From: Cherax quadricarinatus
Lineage: Eukaryota; Arthropoda; Malacostraca; Decapoda; Parastacidae
Reading direction: 5' to 3'
Length of the DNA: 64,000 nt
Assembly (NCBI RefSeq): GCF_038502225.1
Contig: NC_091323.1
Span: forward strand, 24,076,845 to 24,140,844
Shown: positions 9,340 through 19,592 of the stretch, in pieces
Numbering within the stretch: the first letter of the stretch is position 1
How the letters are laid out: the number at the start of each line of letters is the position of its first letter
Program-made: the position numbers and the translations under genes
Notes under the pieces: generated by a model
What the model was told of the DNA's origin: nothing
What the model saw: only the letters and a program-made list of their open reading frames with translations
Databases searched by the model: none

Positions 9340-10125
9340 TAGTGCCACTACTACTGCTACAGTACCTCCCACCCATACACTGGTTATTATTTCCATAGCC
9401 TGTGTTGTATGTTTAATTCCTCTGAAGTATACTGATGCTTTGTTGTTATGCTGAGCTATAATATAACGACTTATTGGGATTATTATAGCATGGATATAGT
9501 TGGGTGAAAGTATGGGACTCTGTGTTTGAAATATGTGAATATTTTAGTAAAGTTAATATTTGTAGTAAATGTTCTTTTATTAAACCAGACAAACACATTT
9601 TAGGAAGAATGTGATCATCAATATATAGACGTTAATGTGTTGGCATCGTCTGTGCTGTCACTACTTCCAACGAAGGCTGGCCGCTTACTAAATCTATTAA
9701 TGAGCTGTTGTCATCTAAAAAGTTGCATTGCCTTCCATAGAAGTCGTCTGTCTCAATGCAGACATCAATAGTTAAATAACACCCAACCATTACATTTTAC
9801 AAGGCAGAAAAAGATGAAAAGTTTCTTTCTTTCAAAATAAAAACATACAATCATGTTGAATAACCAGTATCCTCCAAGAAAGATGCTGATTGTGAATAAT
9901 GTACTGTTCAAGGATTATTAACAGACTATTCCTATATTTTATGTTATCTAAAAATAAAAAATGGTCATATACATTTAATAAAAACTGCATGACACGGCTG
10001 ATCTGTGCCTTTAAAACAGATTATTAACAATAAACACAAATCCCAGTGTAATTAATACGGAGTAACAGACAAAAATAGTTGTATGAAACATTAGCAGCAG
10101 AAATGTTGTTGTTCTTGTTGTTCTT
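9340..10125 (+). other. Gene A 3' UTR / downstream, candidate poly(A) signals
   Basis: The region is AT-rich and non-coding. AATAAA hexamers on the + strand at 9836-9841, 9953-9958 and 9977-9982 are candidate poly(A) signals. Which is used cannot be decided from sequence. Confidence 0.45.
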
Positions 10126-10430
10126 GATTCGCAGGACTCTCCCGGCCCGGGTCTTTTCCAGATAGTGACCAGGCCTTGGCTCCCTGTCTTGGGAGTGTCT
10201 GAGACCTATGTCTGCCAACTGTCCCCAGGCCTAGCCCCATTCCCCGCCCTCACGGGACTCGTAAAGAGCAGCTAATTATCTGGTCTACCATCTGCCCCGC
10301 CCCAGGGGGGCTCGTGGGAGTGGCAGTCATATGAGCTGCAGGTGGTAGCAAGCTGTGGCTTTAGCACCTTCCCCGCCCTAAGAGGGCTCGTGGGAGTAGT
10401 GTCCCTACAGTAGCAGAGCTACCCTTTTTT
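10126..10430. repeat. GC-rich short repeats of unknown family
   Basis: Three imperfect copies of a motif like CCCCGCCCTNAGRGGNCTCG followed by TGGGAG occur near 10240, 10298 and 10372, 58-75 bp apart, after a CCGGCCCGGG-containing stretch. The composition differs sharply from its AT-rich flanks, which suggests an inserted repeat. I do not recognise it. Confidence 0.4.
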
Positions 10431-10611
10431 TTATTAGACTGCTGAAACAAATTTGCAACTTTAGAGCGTTTTTATGAAGAAAACCTTTGCTCATGTGAAG
10501 CTTTATCAATCCATTGGATTGATAAAAATCGTCGTAAATTAAAACATTTCCTAGTAAAATAATTTAATGTTATTTGTGTGTTATTCACAGAGTGTAGGTA
10601 TGCATAGACCA

Positions 10612-10700
10612 GGTTCCTGTAAGAACATAATAAAGAAGGAACACTGCAACAGGCCTCCTGGCCTATGTGAGGCAGGTCCAATTCTCCCACCGGCTTATGC
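10612..10700 (-). mobile_element. CR1-like 3' tail fragment
   Basis: The sequence AAGAACATAATAAAGAAGGA, then ACACTGCA..GGCC..GAGGCAGGTCC, is the inverse of the tail found at 19500-19590 and 32086-32190. It is an isolated, 5'-truncated CR1-like copy. Confidence 0.7.
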
Positions 10701-10724
10701 CTTGACCTAGTAAGATCAGACACG

Positions 10725-10840
10725 ACCTGCTTCCACATCGGGCAAATGTGACACCACCTATGACTGCTGCACCTCTCCTACCTACGGTTTATAAGCTCCT
10801 TCTCCGCTCATATGCCGTATTCTACTCAAGACTGATGGAC
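10725..10840 (+). mobile_element. Hammerhead-unit fragment (family 1, no core)
   Basis: The stretch CACCACCTATGACTGCTGCACC...CGGTTTATAAGC...CATATGCCGTATTCTACTCAAG matches the body of the foldback units at 12590-12680 and 43970-44070. The ribozyme core itself is absent. It abuts the 5' region of CR1-like copy 1. Confidence 0.65.
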
Positions 10841-10880
10841 CCTGAGCTGCTTTGGGGATTAGCGTGGACGGTTACAAAGC

Positions 10881-11807
10881 ATGGCTTGCTTCTGCAGTGT
10901 TTTAAAAATTGAGGTTGGAGAGTTGAAGGAGGAGGTCTTGCTTCTCCAGGAGGAGATTAGGAGGTTGAAGGTCCACCTCAATGGGTCTGGGAGAGAGTGT
11001 GAGGTGGCTGGAGTTGTGGGGAATGAGGCTTCTAGCAGTGAGGTGCAGTCTGTCTCTCGCTGTGAGGAGGCTGTAGTTGGGGAGGTAGCAACGGCTACCA
11101 GCAGTGAGGTGCAGCCCAGCACCTGCTACAAGTGGCGAGTGGTTCACAGTAATGGGAGGCGCATCAGAGTAAGGAAAGTTAAGAGTGAAGATCTGAAGGT
11201 AGGAAATCGCTTCTCTGTTCTTCAGGATGAATGTACTTCAGTGGCCAGTGAAGGTAAGGGTACTACTGCCCCTGCTAATGGAGGTAAGCGCATTCTTGTG
11301 GTTGGTGACTCTCAGGTAAGATATATTGACCGTGCTTTTTGTAATAGGAATAAGAAGATGAGAGATAGAGTGTGCTTCCCTGGAGCTGGTGTTGGGGACA
11401 TTGTCAACAGGCTGGATAATATCATGTCAGGTAATGGGAACAAGCCCATTATCTGTCTCAGTGCTGGTGGAAATGATATTGGGAAGGGTAGGAGAGAAGA
11501 GCTGCTAGATAAGTACAGGTCAGCTATAGATTTCATTAAGTCTAAGGGAGGGATCCCAATCATATGTAGCATCTTGCCTAGAAGGGGAGTAGGAAATGAA
11601 TGGTTGTCTAGGGCAATTGGTGTAAATTGCTGGCTAGACAGATACTGCAAGGAACTTGCAATCCCATTCATTGACAACTGGAACAGCTTTTATGGCAAAC
11701 ATGATATGTATGCAAGGGATGGGGTACATCTCTCTGGGGCTGGGGTGGTAGCACTTGCAGACTTGATTGAGAAGGCCATTAGTGAAATGCCTATGACTTT
11801 AAACTGA
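10881..11807 (+). CDS. CR1-like copy 1 ORF1: coiled coil plus SGNH esterase domain
   Basis: This intact 308-residue ORF1 of a CR1-like LINE begins with a heptad-rich segment (residues about 10-35, VGELKEEVLLLQEEIRRLK), likely for trimer or dimer formation. It then has a basic linker and, from about 135, an SGNH/GDSL hydrolase fold: GDSQ at 142-145 (catalytic Ser144), AGGND at 195-199 (Asn198 in the oxyanion block) and DGVHLS at 280-285 (Asp280, His283). The esterase-type ORF1 is known for CR1-clade elements and is thought to act in the ribonucleoprotein, perhaps at membranes. The stop overlaps the ORF2 start as TGATG at 11805-11809, implying coupled reinitiation. All catalytic residues are kept although ORF2 is destroyed, so this copy could only act in trans. 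Confidence 0.88.
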   Translation: MACFCSVLKIEVGELKEEVLLLQEEIRRLKVHLNGSGRECEVAGVVGNEASSSEVQSVSRCEEAVVGEVATATSSEVQPSTCYKWRVVHSNGRRIRVRKVKSEDLKVGNRFSVLQDECTSVASEGKGTTAPANGGKRILVVGDSQVRYIDRAFCNRNKKMRDRVCFPGAGVGDIVNRLDNIMSGNGNKPIICLSAGGNDIGKGRREELLDKYRSAIDFIKSKGGIPIICSILPRRGVGNEWLSRAIGVNCWLDRYCKELAIPFIDNWNSFYGKHDMYARDGVHLSGAGVVALADLIEKAISEMPMTLN

Positions 11808-12226
11808 TGGAAGATAGAGGTATGGGTGTGTGTGGGAAACAAGCAGGTTGCAACACTAGGGTTGGAAACAGTAAATGTATAAAAGGCATTCAGCATGAAG
11901 TTATAAATAAAAAGAATAGATCAGGTCAGCAAACAAAGGGGGACAGCAGAGGGCAGCAAGGGACTAGCTCCCTTAAGGTTTACTATACTAATAGCAGGAG
12001 TGTAAGAAATAAGATAGATGAGCTAAGACTAATTGCAAGTGCAGGAAACATAGATATTATTGCTATAACAGAGACCTGGCTCAATCTGAAAGATAGAGAG
12101 ATGCCCTCTGAATGTCACATACAAGGCTATAAATTATTCCACACTGACAGGGTCAACAGGAAAGGTGGTGGAGTAGCGATGTATGTCAGAGACAATTTAA
12201 ATTGTTGTGTTAGACAAGATATTAAA
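11807..12226 (+). pseudogene. CR1-like copy 1 ORF2, part 1 (endonuclease start)
   Basis: This is the N-terminal 140 codons of ORF2, matching the intact copy at 35198-32253. It holds the NSRSVRNKIDELRL and AITETWLNLK blocks of the APE endonuclease (metal-binding Glu). The frame ends where a foldback element is inserted after 12226, and AAGATATTAAA (12216-12226) is duplicated at 12838-12848. The domain resumes in frame after the insert, so the insertion is what breaks it here. Confidence 0.9.
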
Positions 12227-12837
12227 GATGAATGGTTCAGAGAACCGACATGTTGATAAATTAGACACATGTGCAACTCTTGGGTATCTTTATTGAGGAA
12301 ACGTTTCGCCACACAGTGGCATCGACTCAAGGTTGAGGGACTGATTACCTCATTCTCCTCCTGTTCTTCAAGATTCTCCTTTGTATGGACTGTTGAAGCC
12401 TCTGTGTGGCGAAACGTTTCCTCAATAAAGATACCCAAGAGTTGCACATGTGTCTAATTTATCAACATGTCGGTTCTCTGAACCATTCATCTACAAACCT
12501 GTCAGACACTGCAACTTCTTGGGATCTTAATACTTGGGAATTCTTCGCTTGCCTAGTTCTTGGGCACGACCTACTTCAACATTGAACAAATGTTACACGA
12601 CCTATGACTGCTTCACCTCTCCTGCCAACGGTTTATAAGCTCCTTCTCAGCACGTATGCCGTATTCTATTCAAGATTGATGGACTGACCATATCGACTCA
12701 AGGTTGAGGGACTGATTACCTCATTCTCCTCCTGTTCTTCAAGATTCTCCTTTGTATGGACTGATGAAGCCCCTGTGTGGCGAAACGTTTCCTCAATAAA
12801 GATACCCAAGAGTTGCACATGTGTCTAATTTATCAAC
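12227..12837. mobile_element. Hammerhead foldback insertion 1 (611 bp, 11-bp TSD)
   Basis: The insert is bounded by the direct repeat AAGATATTAAA. It begins GATGAATGGTTCAGAGAACC and ends CACATGTGTCTAATTTATCAAC. It contains one unit in minus orientation (hammerhead remnant at 12297-12330, whose CUGANGA side is replaced by CATCGACTC) and two in plus orientation (about 12388-12430 and 12762-12800). The plus cores are damaged: the first reads CTGTTGAAGCCTCTGTGTGG, and the second keeps CTGATGA but has GCCCC facing GTGGC. The body between holds the family-1 sequence with GGTTTATAAGC. No protein is encoded. Confidence 0.85.
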
Positions 12838-14330
12838 AAGATATTAAATTAGAAGCGTCAGCCACTGAATCTGTTTGGTTACAGCTTCTCGAGGGCCGAG
12901 AAAAACTAATTTTGGGTGTGATTTACAGGGCCCCAAATCTTGATAGGGAGTGCAGTAAACTTCTATGGGACGAAATTCGTAAGGCATCTACATACGAAAA
13001 TGTTGTGCTAATGGGAGATTTCAACTATAGACAGATTGACTGGAGCAATTTGACAGGAAATTTAGAGTCAGGTGACTTTCTTGATACGATCCAGGATTGT
13101 TTTTTAAAACAGTTTGTGACAGAGCCAACTAGGGGAAATAACCTCCTTGACTTGGTTCTTGCCAGTAGGGAAACACTAATTAATAATCTTGAGGTTAATG
13201 ATGAACTTGGGGAAAGTGATCACAAATCACTCAGTTTTAATATATCATGGAATTCCCCTAATAATGGCAATCAAGTCTCTGTCCCTGACTTCCGCTTGGC
13301 TGATTTCATAGGACTGAAAAATTACTTAGGTGGGCTGAACTGGAATGACCTGACTAAGGGTCAGGTAGGTGGTAATGGTTGCCGATATGACGCTTTCCAG
13401 GGCATAGTTCTAGCTGCTCAGTCAAATTATGTTCCAAATAGGGAAATCAGATCAAACAAAAATGATCCTAAATGGATGAACAATAGATTAAAATATCTAA
13501 TTGGTCAAAAGAGAGACATATATAGGCAAATCAAAAGAGGGGAGGGGCAATTAAGAAATCGATATATTCAGTTAAAGAGAGAAATAAAAAAAGGAATTAG
13601 AAAAAAGCAAAAAGAGATTATGAGGTTAAAGTTGCAAGAGATTCGAAGACTAACCCAAAAGGATTCTTTCAGGTATACAGAAGTAAGATCAGGGACAAGA
13701 TAGGCCCACTCAAAAGTTCCTCGGGTCAGCTCACTGACAGCGATAAGGAAATGTGTAGAAGTTTTAACACATGCAAGGGTTCTAAAGGAATGTAAAGAGG
13801 AGCTTAGCAAACCTTTGGCTAATCTTTTCAACATATCACTACAAACTGGCATGGTGCCAGATAAGTGGAAAATGGCAAATGTGATACCTATTTTCAAAGC
13901 AGGTGACAGGTCCTTAGCTTCGAACTATAGACCAATAAGCCTAACCTCCATAGTGGGAAAATTTATGGAATCAATAATTGCCGAGGCAGTTCGTAGCCAC
14001 CTTGAAAAGCATAAATTAATCAACGAATCTCAGCATGGTTTTACAAAGGGGCGTTCCTGCCTTACGAATTTATTAACTTTTTTCACTAAGGTATTTGAGG
14101 AGGTTAATCATGGTAATGAATATGATATTGTGTATATGGACTTCAGTAAGGCTTTTGACAGGGTCCCACATCAGAGACTATTGAGGAAAATTAAGGCACA
14201 TGGAATAGGAAAATTTTTTTCCTGGATAGAGGCATGGTTGACAAATAGGGAGAAATCAGAGTGGGGAAGCGTCACGAACGGTGTTCCACAGGGGTCAGTG
14301 ATGGGCCCCCTGCTGTTCACAATATACATA
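12838..14330 (+). pseudogene. CR1-like copy 1 ORF2, part 2 (endonuclease and RT)
   Basis: The ORF2 sequence continues with GVIYRAPNLD, MGDFNYRQIDW (endonuclease Asp) and GESDHKSLSF (catalytic Asp-His). A frame change near 13600 in an A-rich stretch (AAAAAAGCAAAAAGAG) and a deletion of roughly 180 bp near 13757-13775 (joining the MCR and LKECKEEL blocks) break it. The RT then reads [46 protein letters not shown] (first catalytic Asp) and GVPQGSVMGPLLF. An additional short deletion removes residues between LTNR and EKSEWG. A second foldback insert interrupts it after 14330. Confidence 0.9.
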
Positions 14331-14355
14331 TATGCAACAGTTAGGTATCTTTATT

Positions 14356-14394
14356 TCGAAACGTTTCGCCTACACAATAGGCTTCTTCAGTCGA
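14356..14394 (-). ncRNA. Hammerhead ribozyme motif, family 2, inverse arm
   Basis: On the minus strand TCGA-CTGAAGA-A-GCCTA-TTGTG-TAGGC-GAAAC-GTT-TCGA. One base of stem II differs from the other arm without breaking the five inner pairs. The core is intact by inspection. Confidence 0.68.
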
Positions 14395-14621
14395 GAACAG
14401 AGAAGTTAATAGAAGCAGAAGAGACTTGAAGACGATGTAATCAGTCCATCACCCTTAAAGTTTTGAGGTGGTCAGTCCCTCAGTCTGGAGAAGAATATTG
14501 TTCCATTGTCTGAAACAATATTCTTCTCCAGACTGAGGAACTGACCACCTCAAAACTTTAAGGGTGATGGACTGATTACATCGTCTTCAAGTCTCTTCTG
14601 CTTCTATCAACTTCTCTGTTC

Positions 14622-14660
14622 TCGACTGAAGAAGCCTACTGTGTAGGCGAAACGTTTCGA
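14622..14660 (+). ncRNA. Hammerhead ribozyme motif, family 2
   Basis: In order: TCGA (stem I, 14622-14625), CTGAAGA core (14626-14632), an extra A, GCCTAC-TGT-GTAGGC stem II (14634-14648), GAAAC (14649-14653), GTT (14654-14656, cleavage expected after the third base) and TCGA closing stem I (14657-14660). Stem III would be two base pairs, A-C with G-U, and probably needs a dimer, as described for Penelope hammerheads. All invariant core bases are present. The inverse partner at 14356-14394 has GCCTAT facing GTAGGC. Confidence 0.72.
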
Positions 14661-14730
14661 AATAAAGATACCTAACTGTTGCATATGTGTCTTAGCTAAC
14701 AACCTGTCGGTATTTTATACCATTTTATTG

Positions 14731-15598
14731 TTCACAATATACATAAACGACATAGATGAGGGCATAAAGAGCGACATCAGCAAGTTTGCCGATGACACCA
14801 AAATAGGCCGTCGAATTCATTCTGACGAGGACATTAGAGCACTCCAGGAAGATTTGAATAGACTGATGCAGTGGTCGGAGAGGTGGCAGATGCAGTTTAA
14901 TATAGACAAATGCAAAGTTCTAAATGTTGGACAGGACAATAACCATGCCACATATAAACTAAATAATGTAGATAGATCTTAATATTACGGATTGCGAAAA
15001 AGATTTAGGAGTTCTGGTTAGCAGTAATCTGAAACCAAGACAACAGTGCATAAGTGTTCGCAATAAAGCTAATAGAATCCTTGGCTTCATATCAAGAAGC
15101 ATAAATAATAGGAGTTCTCAGGTTGTTCTTCAACTCTATACATCCTTGGTTAGGCCTCATTTAGATTATGCTGCACAGTTTTGGTCACCGTATTACAGAA
15201 TGGATATAAATGCTCTGGAAAATGTACAAAGGAGGATGACAAAGTTGATCCCAAGTATCAGAAACCTTCCCTATGAGGATAGACTAAGGGCCCTGAATCT
15301 GCACTCTCTAGAAAGACGTAGAATTAGGGGGGATATGATTGAGGTGTATAAATGGAAGACGGGAATAAATAAAGGGGATGTAAATAGTGTGCTGAAAATA
15401 TCTAGCCTAGACAGGACTCGCAGCAATGGTTTAAAGTTGGAAAAAATCAGATTCAGGAAGGATATAGGAAAGTACTGGTTTGGTAATAGAGTTGTGGATG
15501 AGTGGAACAAACTCCCAAGTACAGTTATAGAGGCCAGAACGTTGTGTAGCTTTAAAAATAGGTTGGATAAATACATGAGTGGATGTGGGTGGGTGTGA
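14731..15598 (+). pseudogene. CR1-like copy 1 ORF2, part 3 (RT active site and C-terminus)
   Basis: After the insert the frame resumes with YINDIDEGIKSD and KFADDTKIG (RT catalytic FADD). A frame change near 14975 (NNVDRS, then stop) precedes the C-terminal block, which continues from about 14985 through SLVRPHLDYAAQFW (15146 region) to a stop at 15596. With parts 1 and 2 this completes a CR1-like ORF2 broken by two insertions, two frame changes and two deletions. Confidence 0.88.
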
Positions 15599-15637
15599 GT
15601 TGGACCTGATAGCTTGTGCTACCAGGTCGGTTGTGTG
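15599..15637 (+). mobile_element. CR1-like copy 1 3' UTR, proximal piece
   Basis: The sequence GTTGGACCTGATAGCTTGTG and the following AGGTCGGTTG match the 3' UTR of the intact copy (inverse, 32252-32215). It breaks off at 15637, where the I-like LINE is inserted, and resumes at 19447. Confidence 0.8.
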
Positions 15638-15814
15638 TATGTATAATGTTCGCCAAGACCATAGTCCTGGCACGGGTCCCAATCTTGCGATGACCCGTCT
15701 CTGGCTCCCGATGGAGAAAGGTTTCCACAATGATGCGACGCATGCCGCTCAAGCGCCCCTCTGGTCAGTTCAACTGGTGCATCTCATAAGCGACACCATA
15801 TGTAACTATGGACA

Positions 15815-17848
15815 CTAGCGAGGAGGAGGATATGTCATTATTACAGGTAACAGCTTGTCTGGTTCGTTGACCCCATGGTACACTAGTGTGGCCGCAGTCA
15901 TCTCTGGGTCCTCTTCGGGAGGGAATATCACCCCTAGTTGCCTGCGGAGTGTCTTAGTAGCTTCGCACTCTAGAAGATAGTGTGTTAGGGGCCGCTGGAC
16001 AACGTGCTGACAGTACTGGCACATCTCCTCCTCTGCCTTGTCTACCATCCTCTTGGCTGTGGGAAAGCCCAAACGAAGCCGATGGATGGCGGTACACTGC
16101 GCTCTGGACCAGCTTCTATCATATGGAGGGGGTTCTCCCTGAGTCGCTGCTCGGTACCACTGTTGAGATGGGGTATCACCTAAGACCTCCCCCATAAGTT
16201 TCGTGGCTCTGGCAGCCACCAGTTTGGTCTGTCGTAGGCTGATTGGGATAGTAATCCCAACATGTGGATAGTCTGTTGCTGCCTTGGCTGCATCATCTGC
16301 CGCCTCATTTCCCCGGATGCCAGCATGGCTGGGGATCCAGTTCAATGTCGATCTATTACCCTGAACTTCTAAGGCTGTCATTATGCTCAGGATCGATGTG
16401 ATGAGGTGAACATTATCCTGTGGTTGAGGATGGGAGAGGGCATTGATTGCAGAGGTGGAATCAACATGTATGACAGGTCGGAGTCGATGTCGTAGGGCAT
16501 GTGACAATGCCTGCTGAATCGCCACCAGCTCAGCTTGAAGGATCGTGCAGTGGTCAGGGAGTCGCCAGCCTTGTGTGTGACCATTGTGGTACAGTCCAGC
16601 TGCTGCTCTCTTCCTGTCAGGGTCGACAGAACCATCTGTGAAATACACTGCACACGTGCCTCCCTCTGCCAGTGCCATGCTTGTCTCAGCATGATTGCTG
16701 AGGGTGTCTTGACTGCAGAGACACTTAGAGATGGGTAGCTGCATAATGAAAACATCGGCTGGATCTGGGCGCCAGGGAGGTGGTGGATGGTACCCAGCAA
16801 CAGGAAGGTCACAACTCTTCTCACAGAGCAGCTGTACAGGCAGCAGCTTCCGCCCAGCAGCACAAAATGAACGAATCCAGGAGTAATCCGTGAAGAGTGT
16901 GGGATCTTGTGACATGGTTGTTAATATCCGTCTCCTTAGTGGGGTAACTTGCTGCCGGTGCAGAATCGTGGCCACTTTGCAGGCGTTTATGTATCTTACT
17001 CTGTCAGCCAAGGAAGGAAGCCGGGCCTCAGATCTGAGACATACTGTGTTGGTCCAGATGGGGGCACCAAGCATAGTTCTTATCGCCTGGTTTTGTACGA
17101 CCTCCACCCTTTGCCTGCTCTGCGGGAAGAGATGAGCTAAAGCCGGTGCACCATAGTCAATGAGCGAGCGAATAGCTTGTATATAGTACAAGCGAAGTAC
17201 ATCTTTGCTTGCCCCTGCACGGTGCCTCGTCATGGCTCTCATGGCGTTGAGTCTGAGTAGAGCACGTGACCTGACATACTCGGCCTGTTTCTGAAAGGTC
17301 AGCTTTTTATCAATGTAGATTCCCAAGTACAGGTAGGAGCCTGTCCACTCAAGTTCTATATCCTGAATACGTAATCTATTCATAGGATCTGGTCCCTTGA
17401 ACATCATTGCAAGAGATTTCTCGGCCGAGATCTTGAGGCCTAGTTCCTTGCAAGACTGCATAATTAGGTCCAAAGCTCTCTGAACCTGTCGTTCTAAATT
17501 GCCTTTCCCATTCACTACTAGTGCAAGATCATCAGCATAGCTGAGGAGCTGTGTACCACTATGAAAGGGAAGGCTCACAAGTTCCTGCATGAGGATGTTA
17601 AACAGGGTAGGACTGAGCACACCTCCTTGTGGCGTACCGTTTTCCAGGGTTTTAAAGGAAGAGTAGTGTCCCTGAAAGCTGACACAGGCCTGCCTGCCCC
17701 TAAGGTAGGACTCTATCCAGGCCAGGAGGCGTCCTTTGATTCCCTTCCGAGCTAGTATTGCCAGAATTGCTGTGGGGCTGGCTAGCTCAAATGCCTTCTC
17801 AAGGTCGAGGTAAACGACGATACTAGTTTTTTTTGTTGCTATCAGCAA
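15815..17848 (-). pseudogene. I-like LINE RT palm, RNase H and zinc knuckle
   Basis: A 677-codon open frame carries the RT palm VVYLDLEKAFE (Asp15 region) and SYADDLAL (YADD at 104-107), a thumb region, and an RNase H domain with DGS (Asp405), a QAELVAIQQAL helix (Glu440), VDSTSA (Asp463) and HAGIRGNEAAD (His498, Asp508). A C-terminal Cys-His cluster CQYCQHVV...HYLLEC follows near 600-625. RT plus RNase H on one protein points to the I superclade. The block itself has no internal stop and could be functional if joined upstream; as it stands it lacks a start and the endonuclease. Confidence 0.9.
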
Positions 17849-19112
17849 TCTGGCTTAGTAGAGTGGTTATGCACTCTGCTGTTCCCACTCCTTTGGTGAA
17901 GCCAAATATGTGATGATGAGAGGGTCCAAGTTTCCATAGGAGGCGGTTTAACACCATCCTCTCAGCAGTCTTGGCTAAGCAGCTGGTCAGCGATATGGGT
18001 CTCATACTGCCTGGGTCCTTGGGCTTTGGAATTGGTACGATTGTAGCTTTCTTCCAAGCTGCTGGGAGTGTCCTGGCCCTCCACGACTTGTTAATGACGT
18101 CTAGTATGGCCTCCCATCCACTCTGCCCAGCCCGTGAAATCATGGAGTACGTCACACCATCGATGCCCGGGGCAGTGTCACCTGTGTTCTTAATGGCACG
18201 TCGGAGTTCCAAGTCCGTGAGGTCTACATCAGTCACATCTTCCGATTCACATGCAGCTTGTATCGTTAGCTGGCGCTGTGGCAGAAGATCCGTCTGTATA
18301 TTCCGGATGTCCTGTGGGAGCTGAGTGGAGGCTCCCCTGGAAGTGAAAAGCTCCACTAGTTTCTCTGCTTCCTGGGATGGGTTCGGGTGTGCTGGTGGCC
18401 TCGGCTTGCTCTTGCCAGTTGCTATGTTGAGCTTGCCCCATATCTCAGATAAGGTGGTGTGATGCCCGAATGTTGAGCACCACTCCAGCCATTTCTCAGT
18501 TTTTACTCTGAGAGAGATTCTGCGGGCATGCTGCACAATGGCTCTCAGAGTATTCCTGTTCTCTGCCGTAGGGTTACGCCTGTATAGCTTCCTAAAAGAG
18601 TTGATGCGGTGGTTCTGCTCCCGCACCTCGTCGTTGTAGAACCACCAGTCTCTTTTGTGAGTGCGTCCTGCGGACTTCTTTGGAATTGCGCACTCTGCTG
18701 CCTGGATGAGAACAGTGATTAGCTCCTGTTCAGCCGTATCACAGTCTTCAGATAGAGAGTATGTGGACCACCAGTTATGAAGATAATCCTGGAACACCTT
18801 CCAGTTGGCCCTCTTTACGTCCCATCTAGGAGGCAGCACAACTGTGGGAGGCCTGTTGATGTTGAAGGTGGTGATCACTGCAAAGTGGTCACTGACAAGG
18901 TGAGGATGAGTTTCCCATGTGGCTCCTGCTGCGAGTTGTCTTGACCCAAAGGTAAGGTCGAGGCAGCCACCCAACAGGTGTGTGGGGTCTCCATTGTTTA
19001 GCAACTTTACCTCTGGAATATCGTGTAGGAGCATTGCTATATGTCTGCCAGCAGCATTGGTTGCTGAGTGAGAGTGCAGAATCGGGTGATGTGCGTTGAA
19101 ATCTCCACCCAC
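17823..19112 (-). pseudogene. I-like LINE endonuclease C-terminus and RT N-terminus
   Basis: A 429-codon open frame starts at GGDFNAHHPIL (endonuclease Asp) and continues to VSDHFAVITT (catalytic Asp-His). It then runs through a basic connector and the RT fingers: DTAPGIDGVTYSMI, AAWKKATIVPIPKPKDP, MRPISLTSCLAKTAERM and FGFTKGVGTAECITTLL. It stops at a run of A (T on the + strand, about 17826-17835), and the palm domain continues in another frame immediately after. The single homopolymer length change is what separates it from the next part. Confidence 0.88.
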
Positions 19113-19440
19113 AATAATACACTCTGCGTGCTAGTGCGAGGAGCTCTGCAATGTCGAGGGTGTGTCTTGGGTTCTTGTAGATGTTATAGATGGTAATGGG
19201 CGCCCCAGGTATGTGCACAAGGATGGCCTGTACCTCGACATCCTCCCCACAGTCCACAGGGTTGGCTATAACCTCGTGAGGTATTGTATTGGATACAAAT
19301 ACAGCTGTGCCTCTGCAGTGAATGCCCGGGTCCATGTGCCGAAAATACCCAGCAAAACCGGGTAGTCTTGGGCACATAGTCGGGACAGTCAGAGTTTCTT
19401 GTAGCAAGACGATGTCAACCCGATCCCGAATTACTGCCTC
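19112..19440 (-). pseudogene. I-like LINE endonuclease, N-terminal part
   Basis: The minus strand encodes LQETLTVPTMCPRLPG, GYFRHMDPGIHCRGTAVF and a VQAILVHIPGAPITIYNIY block, the first half of an APE endonuclease (the QE block supplies the metal-binding Glu). The frame changes near 19115-19130, just before the GGDFNAH block, so it is disconnected from the rest. The beginning is lost at the insertion border. Confidence 0.8.
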
Positions 19441-19446
19441 CAGCAG

Positions 19447-19592
19447 TCGGTTGCCGTGTGTCTCCCTTAAGCCAAGGTGACCTGACCTGACTAGGTTGGG
19501 TGCATTGGCTTAAGCCGGTAGGAGACTTGGACCTGCCTCGCATGGGCCAGTAGGCCTGCTGCAGTGTTCCTTCGTTCTTATGTTCTTATTAC
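19447..19592 (+). mobile_element. CR1-like copy 1 3' tail, distal piece
   Basis: The tail resumes with TCGGTTGCCGTGTGTCTCCC and runs through GACTTGGACCTGCCTCGCATGG to the terminal microrepeat CGTTCTTATGTTCTTATT. The TTCTTATG repeat is the 3' hallmark of this family (also at 28635, 28880 and, inverse, 32086). Confidence 0.88.

Larger units (their letters stand above)
14331..14730. mobile_element. Hammerhead foldback insertion 2 (400 bp, 15-bp TSD)
   Basis: TTCACAATATACATA is duplicated at 14316-14330 and 14731-14745. The insert is a nearly perfect palindrome: two arms of about 175 bp meet near 14510-14520, with the inner part GGAGAAGAATATTGTT and its inverse. A hammerhead-like motif sits on the minus strand at 14356-14394 and on the plus strand at 14622-14660. 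The right end carries TCGGTATTTTATACC. There is no coding capacity, so it is a non-autonomous element of the Penelope-terminal-repeat or retrozyme type. Confidence 0.88.
15638..19446 (-). mobile_element. I-like LINE (EN, RT, RNase H), 5'-truncated
   Basis: This insertion lies in inverse orientation inside the CR1-like copy 1 tail. GTCGGTTG occurs at both borders (about 15630-15637 and 19447-19454), an 8-bp target duplication, and the CR1 tail reads continuously when the insert is skipped. It encodes an endonuclease, a reverse transcriptase and an RNase H in the order of I-clade elements, with ORF1 missing through 5' truncation. The 3' UTR is about 15638-15814. Confidence 0.85.
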
